DNA of 64,000 nt from Pseudomonadota bacterium (GCA_009927165.1 RFNO01000117.1:62001-126000), one strand, 5' to 3'; numbered from the stretch's first letter, positions 25,841 to 35,062 are shown. Notes: a model not told the origin generated them from the sequence alone. A program made the numbers and translations.

Positions 25841-26569
25841 CTAATCTTTGTCTGGGGATGAAAGTAAATCCGGTCGTCGAGTAGAGGTGCGAAAAAGTGC
25901 TTGCTCTTTCCGCCACTGGGCTATTTTGGTGTGATCCCCTTGTAAGAGCACGGCGGGTACAGCCAACTCACGAAAGATTTGGGGACGAGTAAAGTGCGGA
26001 TATTCTAAGAGTCGTTTGGAACCCTCTCGAAGAGAAAACGACTCGGTATGGTGGGCCTGCTCATTCCCCAACGTTCCTTCAACCTGCCGGCTCAGAGTGT
26101 CCACAAATGCTAATGCAGGAAGCTCGCCCCCAGTCAGAACAAAGTCTCCAAGGGAGATTTCGTTATCGACCCAATGATCAATAAAGCGTTGATCCACTCC
26201 TTCGTAGTGACCACAAATAAGAATAAGGTTGGGTTCAGCGTATTGGGTTGCAAACACTTCGACAGTATCTTGGGTAAGTGTCCGTCCAGCTGGGGAGAAA
26301 TAAATCACTCGGCATTTTTCACGAGAAAAACACTTCCAAATGTGCTCAACGGCAGCGACGAGTACGTCAACCTTCAAGACCATTCCTCCGCCACCACCAT
26401 AGGCAGAATCATCTACGGAGCGGTAGTTATCAATGGAGAAATCGCGAAGCTGATGGATAGAAAAATTTATAAGGGCTTTATCGACAGCTCTACCCAAAAT
26501 ACTGGTTTCCATCCAAGTGCGGATAACTTCCGGAAACAGGGTCACAAAATGAAAGTGGGGTTTGTTCAT
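25841..26569 (-). CDS. trmD: tRNA (guanine37-N1)-methyltransferase TrmD
   Basis: Methylates G37 of tRNAs reading CNN/CGG codons and prevents frameshifting. From the ATG at 26569 the protein has 242 residues. It shows FVTLFPE, the DDSAYGGGGGMV loop and the trefoil-knot SAM site (LILICGHYEGVDQRFI and SLGDFVLTGGELPAL). A start further upstream is possible, but the ATG at 26569 overlaps the rimM stop as ATGA, a coupling signal. The order khpA-rimM-trmD is standard. Confidence 0.96.
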   Translation of the reverse strand: MNKPHFHFVTLFPEVIRTWMETSILGRAVDKALINFSIHQLRDFSIDNYRSVDDSAYGGGGGMVLKVDVLVAAVEHIWKCFSREKCRVIYFSPAGRTLTQDTVEVFATQYAEPNLILICGHYEGVDQRFIDHWVDNEISLGDFVLTGGELPALAFVDTLSRQVEGTLGNEQAHHTESFSLREGSKRLLEYPHFTRPQIFRELAVPAVLLQGDHTKIAQWRKEQALFRTSTRRPDLLSSPDKD

Positions 26570-27090
26570 TCGAGGTCTTTTAAGTTTTGAAGCCAAATGA
26601 TCCCAGCCGGTAAATCAACTGAGTAAATAAACCGTTTGATAGCTGGCACTGAAAACTCTCCCCGAGGGCCAGCAAATACCCAAGAAGATGCTTTGACACC
26701 GGCATGGAGAGGTGAGGATTCGTTGAGACTCACAAAGGTCCCAAGTTCTTTATTGGAGTCTTTTTCAAAAGCTTTTAGGCCGACGAGATCCGAAACATAG
26801 TATTCATTGTGGCTGGGGGGATTGAGCTCATCTCTTAATACATAAACCGCTTGGCCTACGAGCGCTTTTGCACTCTGCTCATTCGTTATATCAGCTAGCT
26901 CTAATTTCCATCCTTTGGGCATCCAATTTGCTGAACGAATTTCATGGGGATGGCTTTGGTCAGGTGATGCACCCAAATAAATTTGAGAAACGTATCCCAA
27001 AGCAGAACCTTTTCCTGAATCAGTACTGGCGACGACGGCTCCTTTATAGCCGTGTAGTTTAGAAATGTAGGCAATCTGAATGAGCTTCAT
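26566..27090 (-). CDS. rimM: 16S rRNA processing protein RimM
   Basis: Assists 30S assembly by binding S19 and the 3' domain. The 174 residues show the N-terminal barrel starting with IAYISKLHGYKGAV and the YYVSDLVGL linker. The PRC-type C-terminal barrel ends in a FIYSVDLPAGII segment matching the 'vdl..g.i.v' end of the family. It sits between khpA and trmD, and its stop overlaps the trmD start by four bases. Confidence 0.93.
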   Translation of the reverse strand: MKLIQIAYISKLHGYKGAVVASTDSGKGSALGYVSQIYLGASPDQSHPHEIRSANWMPKGWKLELADITNEQSAKALVGQAVYVLRDELNPPSHNEYYVSDLVGLKAFEKDSNKELGTFVSLNESSPLHAGVKASSWVFAGPRGEFSVPAIKRFIYSVDLPAGIIWLQNLKDLE

Positions 27091-27132
27091 AGGGGAAAGG
27101 GCTGGAACCTTTGCAAACCGCGATAGTTAAAA

Positions 27133-27396
27133 CTATTCGAGGATTTCTAAAACTGAACGTTTACGAAGTTTAGTGGAGACAGCGCCTAATATTGTGCGCA
27201 GAGAGCGAGCAGTTCTGCCTTCTTTTCCGATGATTTTACCAAGATCTTCTTTGGCGACTTTCAGTTCGATTACTGTTGTTTGTTCCCCTTCAATTTCCGC
27301 AACATTGACTTGTTCAGGGAAATCAACAAGAGCCTTCGCCATAATTTCGACGAGGTTTCTTAGTTCTTCGGTTGGTTTTTCAGTATGTGTAACCAT
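27133..27396 (-). CDS. khpA: KH-domain RNA-binding protein KhpA
   Basis: An 87-residue single KH-domain protein. The RNA-contact loop [16 protein letters not shown] has the G-x2-G core (GKEG). Homologues work with KhpB on many small RNAs and affect cell-wall growth. It has 14 bases to rpsP upstream and 42 bases to rimM downstream, the normal gene order. Confidence 0.92.
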   Translation of the reverse strand: MVTHTEKPTEELRNLVEIMAKALVDFPEQVNVAEIEGEQTTVIELKVAKEDLGKIIGKEGRTARSLRTILGAVSTKLRKRSVLEILE

Positions 27397-27410
27397 CGGT
27401 TACCTCCGAA

Positions 27411-27767
27411 TTAAGCTTCAGAAGCCTTTGCTGCGCCTTCTTTTTTCTTAGAAGTCGGCTTTTTTGCAGCAGGAGCCTTCTTGGGCGCTGCTTTAGCTTC
27501 AACTCCCTCTGGAGTTGTGCTCTTCCATTCAGCCAATTTAGGCTTCAATGTGGTTCGCACTGAATCAGACATTTGAGCGCCTACGCTTAGCCAATACTCA
27601 AGTCGATTGCGTTCGATAGAGAGAGTGCTCTCTCCTTTTACCGGATTGTAATTACCGATGTGTTCAATAAACCGACCGTCTCGAGGGGCTCGATTATGTT
27701 GAACCACAATTCGATAAACGGGTCTTTTTTTACTTCCATGTCGTGAAAAACGTATCACTGTCGCCAT
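27411..27767 (-). CDS. rpsP: 30S ribosomal protein S16 with Ala/Lys tail
   Basis: The first 80 residues are ordinary S16 (IRFSRHGSKKRPVYRIVV, ...RDGRFIEHIGNYNP). The final ~35 residues are a low-complexity extension of Ala, Lys, Pro and Ser (KKAPAAKKP and similar), giving 118 residues against about 80-90 usually. Such basic tails occur in several deltaproteobacteria. The gene follows ffh by 49 bases. Confidence 0.95.
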   Translation of the reverse strand: MATVIRFSRHGSKKRPVYRIVVQHNRAPRDGRFIEHIGNYNPVKGESTLSIERNRLEYWLSVGAQMSDSVRTTLKPKLAEWKSTTPEGVEAKAAPKKAPAAKKPTSKKKEGAAKASEA

Positions 27768-27816
27768 TAAACTTTGCCTCCACTGGAGCGAACTCGCCCT
27801 CTATTCACCCCGACTC

Positions 27817-29142
27817 TTACCATAGTCCTCTGCGTTTGCCCATAGGCGATTTTGTAAGTCGGCTCATCATCTTACGTGCCTCCAGGAACTGCTTCATCAA
27901 TCGGTTGATATCTTCAACTTGGGTCCCGCTTCCAGCTGCTATTCTGCGCCTTCGCGATCCATCCAACAGGTTATGGTCCATCCGCTCATTAAGAGTCATG
28001 GATTGGATAATAGCCTCGATTTTCCGAATTTCAGTGTCTGGAGGTGTAAGATTTTGAAATTGTTGCTTAAAACCGGTCATTCCCGGGAGAAATTTAAGAA
28101 GGTTTTCAAAACTTCCCATTTTCTTGATTTGCTGTAACTGAGAGTAAAAATCAGCCAAAGTGAAATCGTTTTTCTTAATCTTTTTAGTAATTTTAAGCGT
28201 TTCCACTTTGTCTAAAGTGGTCTCAGCCTTTTCAGCTAGGGAGAGAAGATCTCCCATGTCTAAGATTCGAGAAGCCACTCGGTCTGGGTGGAAAAGCTCA
28301 AAATCAGTCGGTTTTTCTCCGGTCCCCACGAATTTGATGGGGCATCCGGTAACCGCCCGTACCGATAAAGCGGCTCCGCCACGAGCATCGCCATCCATTT
28401 TCGTTAAAATAACCCCCGTTATAGGAAGTTTTTCTTGAAATGCTGTCGCAATTCTTACGGCATCTTGCCCGGTCATCGAATCGACAACCAACAGGATTTC
28501 TACTGGAGAAAACACGGCAGAGAGTTCCTGAATTTCTGTCATCATGTCTTCATCCACATGAAGACGACCAGCCGTATCTACTAAAAGAACTTCTGCATTT
28601 TGTTTGATTGCTTCTTCTTTGGCTAATACAGCTCGGGGTCGAGCTTCCATGACCGGACTTTCAAAAAGGTCATATTCAAGAGCTTTAATTTGAGTAGCCA
28701 GTTGTTCTAAGGCCGCAGGTCGATACACATCCACGGAAGCCACTAGCAAAGATTTTTTATGCACTTCTCGAATGTATTTAGCGAGTCTTACAGTAGTCGT
28801 AGTTTTACCAGAGCCCTGAAGGCCAACGATCATTATCACAGCTGGTGGTCTTACTCGAAAGTTGAGGGGGACTGCTTTGTCGCCCATGATTGAGGAAAGC
28901 TCTTCAAAAACAATCCGGACAAATTGCTGTTCCGGTGAGAGGCTTTTTTGGACTTCAGTACCAAGCGCTTTTTTTCTGACAGCATCGATGAAGTCTTTTG
29001 CAACTTTTACGTTAACATCTGCTTCTAGTAAGTTGGTTTTCAGTTGTCGGCAAACTTCGTCGACTACTTCTTCAGTTAAGCGAGCGTTCCCACTTACAGT
29101 TCGAAGAGATGCCAAAAGTTTTTTGGTTAGATTTTCAAACAT
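27817..29142 (-). CDS. ffh: Signal recognition particle GTPase Ffh
   Basis: Targets signal-anchor proteins to SecYEG together with 4.5S RNA and FtsY. The 441 residues show the N-domain, the G-domain with GLQGSGKTTT, DTAGR and TKMDGDARGG, and a Met-containing M-domain (NRLMKQFLEARKMMSRL). The M-domain tail is short (ends KRRGLW) with few methionines compared with E. coli. It heads the ffh-rpsP-khpA-rimM-trmD cluster. I did not find the 4.5S RNA gene in the window. Confidence 0.96.
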   Translation of the reverse strand: MFENLTKKLLASLRTVSGNARLTEEVVDEVCRQLKTNLLEADVNVKVAKDFIDAVRKKALGTEVQKSLSPEQQFVRIVFEELSSIMGDKAVPLNFRVRPPAVIMIVGLQGSGKTTTTVRLAKYIREVHKKSLLVASVDVYRPAALEQLATQIKALEYDLFESPVMEARPRAVLAKEEAIKQNAEVLLVDTAGRLHVDEDMMTEIQELSAVFSPVEILLVVDSMTGQDAVRIATAFQEKLPITGVILTKMDGDARGGAALSVRAVTGCPIKFVGTGEKPTDFELFHPDRVASRILDMGDLLSLAEKAETTLDKVETLKITKKIKKNDFTLADFYSQLQQIKKMGSFENLLKFLPGMTGFKQQFQNLTPPDTEIRKIEAIIQSMTLNERMDHNLLDGSRRRRIAAGSGTQVEDINRLMKQFLEARKMMSRLTKSPMGKRRGLW

Positions 29143-29204
29143 AGAGTGTGAAAATAAACTTGTATTCAGAAAACGGCAAATACAAGAGCTGCAAGAATAT
29201 AAAA

Positions 29205-29230
29205 GGCGCCCAACTTAACAGCTGGGCGCC
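29205..29230 (-). terminator. Terminator, second of a tandem pair after tldE
   Basis: GGCGCCCA (29205-29212) pairs with TGGGCGCC (29223-29230). On the minus strand a TTTTATATTCTT tract follows. It lies downstream of tldE after the hairpin at 29255-29286. Confidence 0.8.
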
Positions 29231-29254
29231 CTTTAATTTGGGTTTGGGTTGAAA

Positions 29255-29286
29255 CCACTTTGGTTATTTTGGGGGAACCAAAGTGG
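29255..29286 (-). terminator. Hairpin, first of a tandem pair after tldE
   Basis: CCACTTTGGTT (29255-29265) pairs with AACCAAAGTGG (29276-29286), an 11-base-pair perfect stem with a 10-base loop. The following minus-strand sequence TTTCAACCC has only a short T run, so the second hairpin at 29205 probably completes termination. Confidence 0.6.
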
Positions 29287-29371
29287 GTGCTTTCTTATCA
29301 AATCTGTAGGTGAAATCAATGGAAAATTATGCGTCGAGACAAAAGCGTTTAAGGCTTTGAAATTATTGTTA

Positions 29372-30757
29372 TTAATTGGCTGTTACTGAAATGCCATCGA
29401 TGAGTGCTGTCGGGCTCTCCCCGGAACTATCGACGACTTGGGTTTCTTGAGAAAGACTCAGAAAGCAGGGGCCCAAAGCTTCAAAAACATTTCCCGATAC
29501 TAAAGTCTCTTTTACACAATGTTGAAACTCGCCATTTACCCACCATTCGCTTCCTTTAGCGACGCCTGAAAAATCCCCCGTAACGGGATCTGTCTGTCCG
29601 GAATAGCGATTGACCCAGAGTATTCCTTGAGGAGTTGTTTGTTGCGCCATGAGTGTATTGAGAGCTTGCGTGCCTCCTCTAAGGGAAAGATTATGAGAAC
29701 CAACTGTAGGAGCGCTGGATGGCCCTCCTACCGCATGACCGTTTGATGACTGATGAAGTCCTTTAGCAGAATAGTGGTCGAGTAGAAAGGCAGTGAGCAT
29801 TCCTTCTTTGATGAGAGCCAAATCTTGTGTGGGGGTTCCTTCACGATCAAACAAACCACAGCTCATTCGATCTGAGTTCCAAGCTGAATCTTCCAGAAAC
29901 AGAAGAGGACTCAGGACTTTTGTGCCCAAATCATTTGTTTTCCAGCGGGAACTTCCTTCCAGCACTACTCGGCCGTTGAGATGATACACAACTGAGTCTA
30001 TTAAAATGTCCAGTACAGCACGAGGAGAGAAGAGTACCAGTCCTTTATAGCTGGTCGCCGGTCCCGTTTTTAAATTTCTGAGTAATGAATCTCTAAAGCG
30101 GCGAGAACTAGAAACAATTTTGTCACCAATACCCATGGACTTTCGGGATATCTGAGAAAAGTAATCAAAGCTGGTGATATTGTCTTCTTCAGCTGCCATT
30201 CCCATTAAGGTCCAGTTGCAGTTCGTTTCCGATTCTAATTGGTGAGTGCCCTTGGAATTCGATACGGAATATAAGCCCCTTCCAACTTCTAAAGCACCTT
30301 CGTTAAGTCGAATTCTTTTATCCTTGAGAAACTCTTGAGACATCCACAAGGCCCAATCTTTCTGAGTCTGCAGTGAAATTCTGCTCAGCGACTCATCCCA
30401 CATTTCCAAGCTATGATCTGTTTTTCCAGAAGAGACGGATTGGATGGAAAAATGTGGGTTCTCAGGGGAAAAGCCTGCGATTTCAACGGCTCGGGCAGCG
30501 ATCTCCTTGAGTTCCTTTGCTTCCAAAGTATTGCAAGAAGCAAATCCTTGTTGCTGGCCTTTGAGAACCCTGATTCCCAACTGATAGCCATCGTCCGTTG
30601 AAGCTAAGTGAAAATCCTGTTTTTCTAAACTGATCTTACTTCTTTGGCCATAGGAACCACAAACTTCAGCGGAATCCGCTCCTTGTCTTAACGCTTCGGA
30701 AATGAGCTGAGATGCCGCGTTTTCTAAGAGATGACGTTCTTTGTGCAATATATCCAT
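29372..30757 (-). CDS. pmbA: TldE/PmbA, partner of the TldD metalloprotease
   Basis: A 461-residue member of the TldE/PmbA half of the TldD/TldE peptidase, which in E. coli processes the microcin B17 precursor and degrades CcdA. It lacks the zinc motif found in TldD, as expected. It has the C-terminal repeat features (SNGHAVGGPSSAPTVGSHN, GILWVNRYSGQTDPVTGDFSG). The start is the ATG at 30757, one base after the tldD stop, rather than the longer frame into tldD. The tandem order tldD-tldE makes a two-gene unit. Confidence 0.92.
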   Translation of the reverse strand: MDILHKERHLLENAASQLISEALRQGADSAEVCGSYGQRSKISLEKQDFHLASTDDGYQLGIRVLKGQQQGFASCNTLEAKELKEIAARAVEIAGFSPENPHFSIQSVSSGKTDHSLEMWDESLSRISLQTQKDWALWMSQEFLKDKRIRLNEGALEVGRGLYSVSNSKGTHQLESETNCNWTLMGMAAEEDNITSFDYFSQISRKSMGIGDKIVSSSRRFRDSLLRNLKTGPATSYKGLVLFSPRAVLDILIDSVVYHLNGRVVLEGSSRWKTNDLGTKVLSPLLFLEDSAWNSDRMSCGLFDREGTPTQDLALIKEGMLTAFLLDHYSAKGLHQSSNGHAVGGPSSAPTVGSHNLSLRGGTQALNTLMAQQTTPQGILWVNRYSGQTDPVTGDFSGVAKGSEWWVNGEFQHCVKETLVSGNVFEALGPCFLSLSQETQVVDSSGESPTALIDGISVTAN

Positions 30758-30758
30758 A

Positions 30759-32159
30759 TTAGCTTTGGACTCCTCCGATAATAGCTCTGCAACGAATGTA
30801 AGGACCTCCAGCATCTACTTTAGCTGGCTGCCCCTTACCGCAGTAGCCAGCGCCCAGATCTAAATGGAATTCTCTTGAAACAGCATCTACCGAATTTAAC
30901 ACTGAGAATGCCTGTCCCGATATTGTGGCACCGCGAAAGAGTTTTGTTATTTTCCCTTTTTCAATTCTCATTACTTTTTGGGCTCCAAACATGAATTCAC
31001 CCGTTGAATCAGCCTGGCCTCCCAGTGGACAATCGACCAGGTATCCATCCGCTGTGCTTTCGATGATTTCCTGTAGAGTTTGGTGTCCAGGTAAAATATA
31101 AGTGTTTCTCATCCTAATCAGCGGTTCGTCCTGATAAAGCCAAGCTCTTGCATTGCCGGTCGGCGCTACACCAAAAGCTGCAGCAGACTCGCGATTGTGC
31201 AAGTAAGAATTAAGGATTCCTTCTTTGATGATGGTTGTATTTTGGGTGGCGATCCCTTCATCGTCCACTAAAAGATCACCGCCTGCATGCGCTTGTTCTT
31301 TAACAATTCCTGAATCACATAAAGTGATAAGTGGGCTTGCTACTTGCGTTCCAATTTTCCCCTGAGCTACCGATCCTGAAAGGACAAAATCGGCTTCAAC
31401 CGTATGGCCAATCGCTTCGTGAGAAAGCAACCCTACCATGGCCGGAGATAAAATCAGTGTAGAAAGACCTCCTGGAATTTTCGGAGCGCTCAGTAAATCG
31501 ACGGCCAATTTAGCTGCTTTTTCTCCCATCTCTAGGAAGTTACTCTCGGCAAACAGGCACTCCCATGCCCCCGTACGACCGACAGTGTGTTGTCCTTCCG
31601 CGAATTCGCCGTGGTCTGCGGCGATCGCCGATACTCGAATTTCGTTTCTGGCCAATCTGGAAATAGCCCGAGCTCCATCCGTAGTTATAACAATTTTATT
31701 TTCAAATTGTTCATTATAGGCGCAAACTGCAGTTTGGATATTCTTAGACAATCGTCGCACGTTCTGTTCGGCACCAATTACAGCTTGCAGTTTCTTCTCG
31801 AGGGGCATCTGTTCTAATTCACTATAGCCGTCGAGAATGAATTCCCCTTGAGCAATTCCCACTGTAGGAAGTGTTTTAATGCTGGCCTTTTTCAACTGAC
31901 TAATCGATTTGGCACAATCAATGGCTTGCCGTAATGCTTTCTCGATAGCTTGAGTGGAAGTATCAGAAGTAGATGAGAAACCCCATGCCCCATCTACCAA
32001 ACAGCGAATACCAATTCCCGAAGTTATATTAGATTTGGCTTGTTTCACCAACCCACTTTGAACTTGAACGGACTGACTTTTTCTTCTGTGAAATCGAGCT
32101 TCCACCCAAACTGGGGATGTTGCTAAGATGTTTTCAATTCTAAGCGCTAAGTCCTTCAT
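30759..32159 (-). CDS. tldD: TldD zinc metalloprotease
   Basis: The catalytic half of the TldD/TldE complex, which cleaves unfolded peptides inside the cell. The 466 residues contain the HExxxH zinc motif as HEAIGHTVEADF. The conserved GTQVASPLITLCDSG and GEFMFGAQKVMRIEKGKI blocks follow. It begins inside the end of an upstream membrane-protein gene (20-base overlap) and ends one base before tldE, so all three are probably translated from one message. Confidence 0.94.
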   Translation of the reverse strand: MKDLALRIENILATSPVWVEARFHRRKSQSVQVQSGLVKQAKSNITSGIGIRCLVDGAWGFSSTSDTSTQAIEKALRQAIDCAKSISQLKKASIKTLPTVGIAQGEFILDGYSELEQMPLEKKLQAVIGAEQNVRRLSKNIQTAVCAYNEQFENKIVITTDGARAISRLARNEIRVSAIAADHGEFAEGQHTVGRTGAWECLFAESNFLEMGEKAAKLAVDLLSAPKIPGGLSTLILSPAMVGLLSHEAIGHTVEADFVLSGSVAQGKIGTQVASPLITLCDSGIVKEQAHAGGDLLVDDEGIATQNTTIIKEGILNSYLHNRESAAAFGVAPTGNARAWLYQDEPLIRMRNTYILPGHQTLQEIIESTADGYLVDCPLGGQADSTGEFMFGAQKVMRIEKGKITKLFRGATISGQAFSVLNSVDAVSREFHLDLGAGYCGKGQPAKVDAGGPYIRCRAIIGGVQS

Positions 32160-32844
32160 GAGCCGAAACCTCCAAAAAAAGAGTCGATATCCAAGTGTTC
32201 AGCAAGATGCTTAAAAGAGTTCCAGCAACAATCTCAATCGCAATTCCCAAACCCGAGTTGACAAAAAGGTTTAACCAGCGTGCATTACCACCAATTTGGT
32301 CTGCGGAACTGAAACTGAGATAAGACAAAAAGCTCAAAGCGAAACTAAAACTTGCTGAGACAAAACAAACTCCAAAATATTTGCCACTCAATACTTTTGA
32401 TCTGAAAAAATAAACTGAAAGGGCTTGACCAGGATTTTTCAAAATTAAGAAGGGAATAAATAAGTAGAGTGAAAGCACATAGATTCCTGGCAATACTAGC
32501 GCCAAAGTCGCAGGTATCATGAGAAGTCCAAGAGCTAGTGATGTTAAAATCAGGGGTCTGATAGTTTCGCTAAGGGTTTTCCATATTTGACTAAAATCCG
32601 AAAATCGGGTGATTCCTTTCCAAAGAATCATGAAATTAAGAGCTGAACAAATGGCTGCTGTAATGGTGTAAAGTGGATACAGCACGAAAAATACCAGTTT
32701 CGGTGAATCCGATAATTCCGTGTCTGAAAACTTCTGAATAAGGGTAAGCATTCCCTCAGGAATTTGAACCAGAAACAAAAAAGGGAAAAAATGGCTGAGT
32801 CCTCGTCTGAAACTCGTTAGGTGGGACTTGAATCGATACGCCAT
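32140..32844 (-). CDS. Multi-pass membrane protein of unknown function
   Basis: A 234-residue hydrophobic protein with about five or six predicted membrane segments. The clearest are LVFFVLYPLYTITAAICSALNF, LILTSLALGLLMIPATLALVLPGIYVLSLYLFIP and a C-terminal pair. The VLPGIYV phrase occurs in DUF975-type and related membrane proteins, but I cannot name a family. It is translationally linked to tldD by a 20-base overlap. It is divergent from the C45-like gene, with 49 bases between the starts. Confidence 0.7.
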   Translation of the reverse strand: MAYRFKSHLTSFRRGLSHFFPFLFLVQIPEGMLTLIQKFSDTELSDSPKLVFFVLYPLYTITAAICSALNFMILWKGITRFSDFSQIWKTLSETIRPLILTSLALGLLMIPATLALVLPGIYVLSLYLFIPFLILKNPGQALSVYFFRSKVLSGKYFGVCFVSASFSFALSFLSYLSFSSADQIGGNARWLNLFVNSGLGIAIEIVAGTLLSILLNTWISTLFLEVSAHEGLSA

Positions 32845-32893
32845 GACAGATATTTCTCAATAGTGCTAAAAATAAGGTATCGATAAGTATAAC

Positions 32894-34624
32894 ATGTCCT
32901 ACTCAGAACCAAAAAACAACCTTCATCCATACCTCGCCGAAAAGACCTCTGTCATTCACACTCGTGGTACTGAGAAAGAAATTGGAAGACAACACGTGGA
33001 ACAATTGGGGCAAAAAGTCACTTTAGGAATGGCCCCGTTCTACCATCGGTTTTTCAAAAGAGCCCTTAATCCATCGGGATTGGGAACCTGGGAAGGAACC
33101 GGATTAAAGGTGATTTCCAAACTGATTGATCCTTTCTTGGTATGGAAACTCTCTGCACAGATACCCCCATCTTTTTTAGAGCGTATCCATGCGGTTGCTG
33201 AGGCGAGTCGGATCAAGCACGATGTGTTTTTAACAGCTCTTGTCCTTCCCGATTTGTTACCGATGCTTCAAGCTCAACTCATTCGCTTGAACCCCAATCG
33301 AGGTATTGATGTGACTGTCCCCCCCAAATTTGGTTGTTCCAGTTTTGTCGCTAAAGGAAAACATTTTCTTCATGGAAGAAATTTAGATTTTCCAGGAGTA
33401 GCCTACTGGGATCGCTTTCCGGTTCTCCAATTAGTTGAACCGAGGGTAGGGTATCGTTATCTGGGAATTACCACTGCGGGGGTGCCCTTAGCTGGAATTT
33501 CAGGAGTCAATGAGGCCCAGATATCAATATCTCTCCATCAGCATTATTCCTTACAAACTAATTGGAATGGAAATCTCCCCTTTATCATTTCTGAAAAAGT
33601 GCTGTCGGAGGCCAACTCGATTGAGCGCGCATTAGAAATTATTAAGGAAGCCAAAGTGTCTTCTGCTTGGGCTTTTATAGTCACTGATGGAAAAACTCGT
33701 GATGGTTTTGTATTTGAGAAGCATCCAAAAGGAGGGGGAGTACGTTGGCTGGCTGATAATGGCGATCTGTTGACCCATACTAATTTTTTTCAATCGCAGG
33801 AGTGCCGAGGTACTGATTATGCGACGACGGAGAGAATGAATTGGGATAATTTCTGGCGAAATGAAACTCTACAACGAAGAATTCGGCCCAAGTTAGCCGA
33901 GCTTACTCCGGAGTTGGCTGTTCAGTATTTGAGTGACCACTATGATGGATTCTGGCAAGAGGAAAAAGTGGTCAATCGAACAGTATCTCAAGTTTATAAC
34001 ATACAGAGTTACGTTCTAGATCCGGTTGAATTTAAACTACTTCTTGCCGAAGGGGATTGCCCTATTCACATGGGTGAATATCGTGAATATGATTTGGGAG
34101 AAATATTTTCTGGAAAGAAAGGGCAAACATCGCGCAACTTTCTTCCTTACCAGTTTCAGAGTAACGCTAAGGCAAGTGCAAAACGTGATTACATTCTCAG
34201 TTTTGTAGCGGCTTTTGATGATGATTTTGAGAAAGCGCTAGTAAGGTTGGAAAATAGTTTGGAACATAGTTTTTCCTCGGAAGCAGCGTTGGTAGCAGCT
34301 CTTATCAATGTTCGATTGCAAGGAAGTTTGGAAAAGTCTTTTCAATATCTTGATAGGGGAGCTATTGAAATTGAAAAAAAAGTAAGGGAAAAAAGCCTGG
34401 ATTACTTTCCGCCCGAGTATTTTGAGGTATTACTTTATCAAGCGCGTTTGTGTGACTTGATGGGCAAGCGAGAGAAAGCGGTACGCATTTACCAACAAAT
34501 AACCCACCATTCTTCTCTGAGCGACCGCAACATTCGTTCTCTGGCTCAAAAAGCCAGACCTTACAAAAAGAATAGGATCAATCGCATACTTATGCCCTAT
34601 TCAAGCTATATTCCGTTCGATTAA
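32894..34624 (+). CDS. C45-like Ntn hydrolase with helical C-terminal extension
   Basis: A 576-residue protein. Its first 400 residues resemble the C45 / acyl-CoA:6-APA acyltransferase and phospholipase B-like group. An N-terminal helical segment precedes a GCSSF...HGRNLDFPG core, in which the Cys would become the nucleophile after self-cleavage. This is followed by YRYLGITTAG and an ISISLHQHYS strand. The last 150 residues look like TPR-type helical pairs (ALVRLENSLEHSF, AVRIYQQITHHSSLS). There is no signal peptide, so it is probably cytoplasmic. Substrate is unknown. It is divergent from the membrane protein-tldD-tldE unit. Confidence 0.72.
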   Translation: MSYSEPKNNLHPYLAEKTSVIHTRGTEKEIGRQHVEQLGQKVTLGMAPFYHRFFKRALNPSGLGTWEGTGLKVISKLIDPFLVWKLSAQIPPSFLERIHAVAEASRIKHDVFLTALVLPDLLPMLQAQLIRLNPNRGIDVTVPPKFGCSSFVAKGKHFLHGRNLDFPGVAYWDRFPVLQLVEPRVGYRYLGITTAGVPLAGISGVNEAQISISLHQHYSLQTNWNGNLPFIISEKVLSEANSIERALEIIKEAKVSSAWAFIVTDGKTRDGFVFEKHPKGGGVRWLADNGDLLTHTNFFQSQECRGTDYATTERMNWDNFWRNETLQRRIRPKLAELTPELAVQYLSDHYDGFWQEEKVVNRTVSQVYNIQSYVLDPVEFKLLLAEGDCPIHMGEYREYDLGEIFSGKKGQTSRNFLPYQFQSNAKASAKRDYILSFVAAFDDDFEKALVRLENSLEHSFSSEAALVAALINVRLQGSLEKSFQYLDRGAIEIEKKVREKSLDYFPPEYFEVLLYQARLCDLMGKREKAVRIYQQITHHSSLSDRNIRSLAQKARPYKKNRINRILMPYSSYIPFD

Positions 34625-34625
34625 A

Positions 34626-35048
34626 TTATTTGGAGGGCTGAGTTGCAATGGCGATTTTTTCAGCTCCTGCATCCCGAGCTGCATCCATGATTTTTACTGC
34701 TTTACCAAGAAATATTGATTCATCACCACGGATGATCACTGTTTTTTCAGAAGAATTTGCCAGGGCCGCTTTAATGGATTCGGTTAATGCCGACTCATCA
34801 GCGGCTTGCTTATCCACTAAAATCTGTCCTTCCTTATTAATGCTAATATAAAGAGGGGTTCCAGTGGCATTTTTTGTGAGGGAACCCGATTTTGCCGAAG
34901 GTAACTTAACGTTTAAGCCCCCTTCCAACATTGCCGAGCTGGAAATCATAAAAATAATTAGCAGCACCAAAAAAATATCGGTCAGGGGAGTAATATTAAT
35001 TTCAGCTACTATAGATTCATCGTCAGAATCAGAAATTTTAACAGCCAT
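34626..35048 (-). CDS. ExbD/TolR-family biopolymer transport protein
   Basis: A 140-residue inner-membrane protein with one N-terminal segment carrying the essential proton-pathway Asp (EINITPLTDIFLVLLIIFMI), followed by a periplasmic beta domain. It pairs with the ExbB/TolQ gene 14 bases upstream and energises an outer-membrane partner by proton motive force. No TonB, TolA, TolB or Pal gene is adjacent, so TolR and ExbD roles cannot be told apart. Confidence 0.9.
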   Translation of the reverse strand: MAVKISDSDDESIVAEINITPLTDIFLVLLIIFMISSSAMLEGGLNVKLPSAKSGSLTKNATGTPLYISINKEGQILVDKQAADESALTESIKAALANSSEKTVIIRGDESIFLGKAVKIMDAARDAGAEKIAIATQPSK

Positions 35049-35062
35049 CGGGTCTTCCTTGG

